A stretch of DNA of 64,000 bases from Flavobacterium silvisoli (GTDB lineage Bacteria > Bacteroidota > Bacteroidia > Flavobacteriales > Flavobacteriaceae): the NCBI RefSeq assembly GCF_004329815.1, contig NZ_SJPE01000005.1:96668-160667 (forward strand). Direction: 5' to 3'. Shown piece by piece: positions 62,189 to 64,000 of this stretch (position 1 is its first letter; the number at the start of each line of letters is the position of its first letter). The notes beneath the pieces were generated by a model. The model had not been told where the DNA came from, made no database searches, and was given only the letters and a program-made list of their open reading frames with translations. The position numbers and the translations under genes are program-made.

Positions 62189-64000
62189 TTATTTTTTGAT
62201 TACTCTTTGTGTTTTCACTTCTTCTCCCTGAGTTACAATCACATTATAAACTCCTGAAGAATAATTATTACCCACTTGTATTTCAGATACTTCGCTAGGA
62301 TTTAAATCGCGTTTTTCAATTAATCTTCCTGTCATATCGTAAACTGAAATATTTACCTGAGCACTGTTTACAGTTGTCAAACTTAATTTAAAATTATCAG
62401 TGTATGGGTTTGGAGCAACAACTACTGAAAGACCTTTAAATTCCTTGTCTGATGAAGCATTCACTCTTACTAATGGTTGAGACGGACATTTTTCCACATT
62501 CCAACCAATAAATATTTTACATTCATCGAAACCTACATTTAGAGCATCTATGGCGCCATTAATCGCTGAGAGGCTAACACCAGCTTCTGAACCCACAATA
62601 CCATCTGCATTACCTAAAGCACGGTTGGCTAAATCAATCAAACCGGCTACTGTTTTATTGCCGTTTGCATCAGCTGTAATGGCATTCAATACAGATGCCG
62701 GGAAGGTTTTATAAGTGTATTCATTAACTGTGTTAACCCACACACCGGCTTCATTGTAGTGTCCACAGATTCTTTCCTTAGCGATTTTTGAACCACAACC
62801 TCCTTGCGGACTGGCAACTGCAAAAGTACCTGCCTGTAATGTAAAGGCACTTAAATCATTTTCCAAACTAAGTTTTGAGTTCAATGCTAAAGTGATAGTT
62901 TGTGACAATAAAACATTACTTATTCTACCATTTTTCAATAAAGAAGACGGTAATGAACAAATACTGTTATTTCCGGCCGGAAGCTCTTTGGCAGGACCAC
63001 CACCAGGTAATTTATCAATAATACAACTTACAGCACCCGGTGCAGTCATGAATACTGAACGTCCAGGCTGACCTACTGTAATGGTACCTCCTGCGTTGCT
63101 CAAACATTGTGCTATTGCTTGTGCAGTAGTCAAATGACTATTCTCTCCGTCACACATTGCACCACCTGCAGAACCGTAGGCTCCTTGAGTATAAGTACAG
63201 AATGCATCACAAGGGATTAGGCCAACATTTATTTGTTCCATATCCTCACAACCATTTGCATCCTTAACCACAACCGTATGTGATCCTGAATTTAAACTTG
63301 CAAAAGTATAAGGAGATGTTTGTGCTGTAAATGCTCCTCCATCAATACTTACCATGTATACCCCTGTTCCTCCTGAAAATGTAGCTTGCACACTACCTGT
63401 AGCTGTGTTGGCACAAATTTCCGGAAGAGATGTTAAGCTAACTACTACTTCAGTCGGGATAACAATAGTCACTTGTTTGGTATCGGTACAGCCGTTGGCA
63501 TCGGTAGCCACGATGGTGTATGTTCCTGAAGCTGAAGCCGAGAATGGCGAAGTAGCGGAGTTTCCGTTTACCGTAAAGGTTTTAGTACCTGTTCCACCTG
63601 TAGCGCTGAAGGTAATTGATCCGCTGCCACCAAAACACAATGGGTTGGTGCCGTTAGCCGTCAATTCGACTTTAGTTGGGATGGTGATGGTTACTTGTTT
63701 GGTATCGGTACAGCCGTTGGCATCGGTAGCCACGATGGTGTATGTTCCTGAAGCCGAAGCCGAGAATGGCGAGGTAGCTGAGTTTCCATTCACCGTATAG
63801 GTTTTATCTCCTGTTCCTCCCGTTGCGCTGAAGGTAATTGATCCACTGCCACCAAAACACAATGGGTTGGTGCCGTTAGCCGTCAATTCGACTTTAGTTG
63901 GGATGGTGATGGTTACTTGTTTGGTATCGGTACAGCCGTTGGCATCGGTAGCCACGATGGTGTATGTTCCTGAAGCCGAAGCCGAGAATGGCGAGGTAGC
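62189..64000 (-). CDS. SprB-repeat T9SS adhesin (5' end cut by window edge)
   Basis: The open frame reaches base 64000 without a stop (the GTG at 63955 is internal), so the N-terminus is outside. At least 604 residues are visible. The N-terminal visible part is SprB-type repeats of 74 residues ('FGGSGSITFSATGGTG', 'YTIVATDANGCTDTKQ'), then a diverged repeat ending 'DANGCEDMEQIN', a middle domain (~250-500) with 'GTITVGQPGRSVFMTAPG' and a choice-of-anchor-like region, and a T9SS type A sorting domain ('VVVAPNPYTDNFKLSL', 'VYDMTGRLIEKRDL', 'SSGVYNVIVTQGEEVK'). SprB itself mediates gliding and adhesion in Flavobacterium. Confidence 0.88.
   Translation of the reverse strand, partial: ATSPFSASASGTYTIVATDANGCTDTKQVTITIPTKVELTANGTNPLCFGGSGSITFSATGGTGDKTYTVNGNSATSPFSASASGTYTIVATDANGCTDTKQVTITIPTKVELTANGTNPLCFGGSGSITFSATGGTGTKTFTVNGNSATSPFSASASGTYTIVATDANGCTDTKQVTIVIPTEVVVSLTSLPEICANTATGSVQATFSGGTGVYMVSIDGGAFTAQTSPYTFASLNSGSHTVVVKDANGCEDMEQINVGLIPCDAFCTYTQGAYGSAGGAMCDGENSHLTTAQAIAQCLSNAGGTITVGQPGRSVFMTAPGAVSCIIDKLPGGGPAKELPAGNNSICSLPSSLLKNGRISNVLLSQTITLALNSKLSLENDLSAFTLQAGTFAVASPQGGCGSKIAKERICGHYNEAGVWVNTVNEYTYKTFPASVLNAITADANGNKTVAGLIDLANRALGNADGIVGSEAGVSLSAINGAIDALNVGFDECKIFIGWNVEKCPSQPLVRVNASSDKEFKGLSVVVAPNPYTDNFKLSLTTVNSAQVNISVYDMTGRLIEKRDLNPSEVSEIQVGNNYSSGVYNVIVTQGEEVKTQRVIKK
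63473..64000 (-). repeat. Near-identical 222-bp SprB tandem repeats
   Basis: The TATCGGTACAGCCGTTGGC block recurs at 63481, 63703 and 63925, exactly 222 bases apart, with only a handful of differences. This indicates recent duplication or conversion, and a possible collapsed array at the window edge. Confidence 0.93.

Noticed and set aside
63354..63800. Open frame antisense to the SprB repeats
   Set aside because: It repeats with the 222-bp unit and is a mirror of the adhesin coding sequence.
63955..63957. GTG as the start of the SprB adhesin
   Set aside because: The frame stays open to the window edge through further repeat sequence (ATSPFSASASGTYTI), so the GTG is internal.
63473..64000. 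CRISPR-like regular repetition
   Set aside because: The units are 222 bp, in frame and code for SprB repeats; there are no short repeats with unique spacers.

Overview
This is a stretch of core chromosome from a member of the Bacteroidetes, almost certainly Flavobacteriaceae and most like Flavobacterium. The reasons are the AT-rich sequence, the near absence of Shine-Dalgarno motifs, many TAnnTTTG promoter boxes, type IX secretion (T9SS) sorting domains, SprB-type repeats, a type III glutamine synthetase, a Pur-alpha-like DUF3276 protein and a TrmD-RplS-Mdh-GyrB neighbourhood. This rests on sequence features and remembered family knowledge; no database was searched. I see no tRNA, rRNA, CRISPR array, insertion sequence, prophage or defence island.

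Layout. 1-2.5 kb: a GlxA/AraC-type regulator (cut by the left edge) divergent from a small DoxX / small protein / SRPBCC / VOC operon. 2.6-10.5 kb: glmM, an ACP-phosphodiesterase-like gene, a ClC chloride protein, uvrA and an acyltransferase-3. 10.6-16.5 kb: a LOG-family protein, then a tightly coupled trio of MBOAT O-acyltransferase, SGNH-like partner and a large protein with a degenerate M1-peptidase region and an outer-membrane barrel. 16.7-22.0 kb: a fused E1 alpha/beta 2-oxoacid dehydrogenase, a VTT-like membrane protein, pepT and a YdeI-like protein. 22.2-25.0 kb (minus): leucine/glutamate-type dehydrogenase, nusB, DUF1573 lipoprotein, yajC. 25.2-31.2 kb: ABC exporter, Pur-alpha-like protein, small membrane protein, CsaA-like protein, mini cytochrome c, cyclophilin-FKBP fusion, DUF1569, trmD, rplS with a structured leader RNA. 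31.3-36.1 kb (minus): mdh, gyrB, asnB. 36.4-42.1 kb: an OstA/LptA-like protein, a class III aminotransferase, a TPR protein, aroE, rlmH. 42.1-49.2 kb: folP with a coupled lipoprotein, DUF1599, a MauE/DoxX-thioredoxin fusion, TlpA, tpiA, prmA, clpS. 49.2-53.0 kb (minus): purM and three tandem double-OmpA-domain proteins. 53.1-64 kb: a small T9SS-tagged protein plus a 40-residue-repeat surface protein, glnN, TerC, and two T9SS adhesins, one with HYR domains and one with nearly identical SprB repeats running off the right edge.

How the genes work together. Most are housekeeping: cell-wall precursor synthesis, DNA repair and supercoiling, tRNA and ribosome modification, nitrogen assimilation (glnN, asnB, dehydrogenase), folate, shikimate and purine synthesis. 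The accessory interest lies in the cell envelope: the MBOAT/SGNH/barrel cluster, the OmpA triplet, the redox pair (MauE-thioredoxin and TlpA) and the T9SS-secreted surface proteins. No clearly new defence or mobile system is visible. The best candidates for undescribed biology are the three-gene acyltransfer/pseudopeptidase-barrel cluster, the OmpA triplet with a conserved Cys-Cys pair, the 40-residue repeat protein and the rplS leader RNA.
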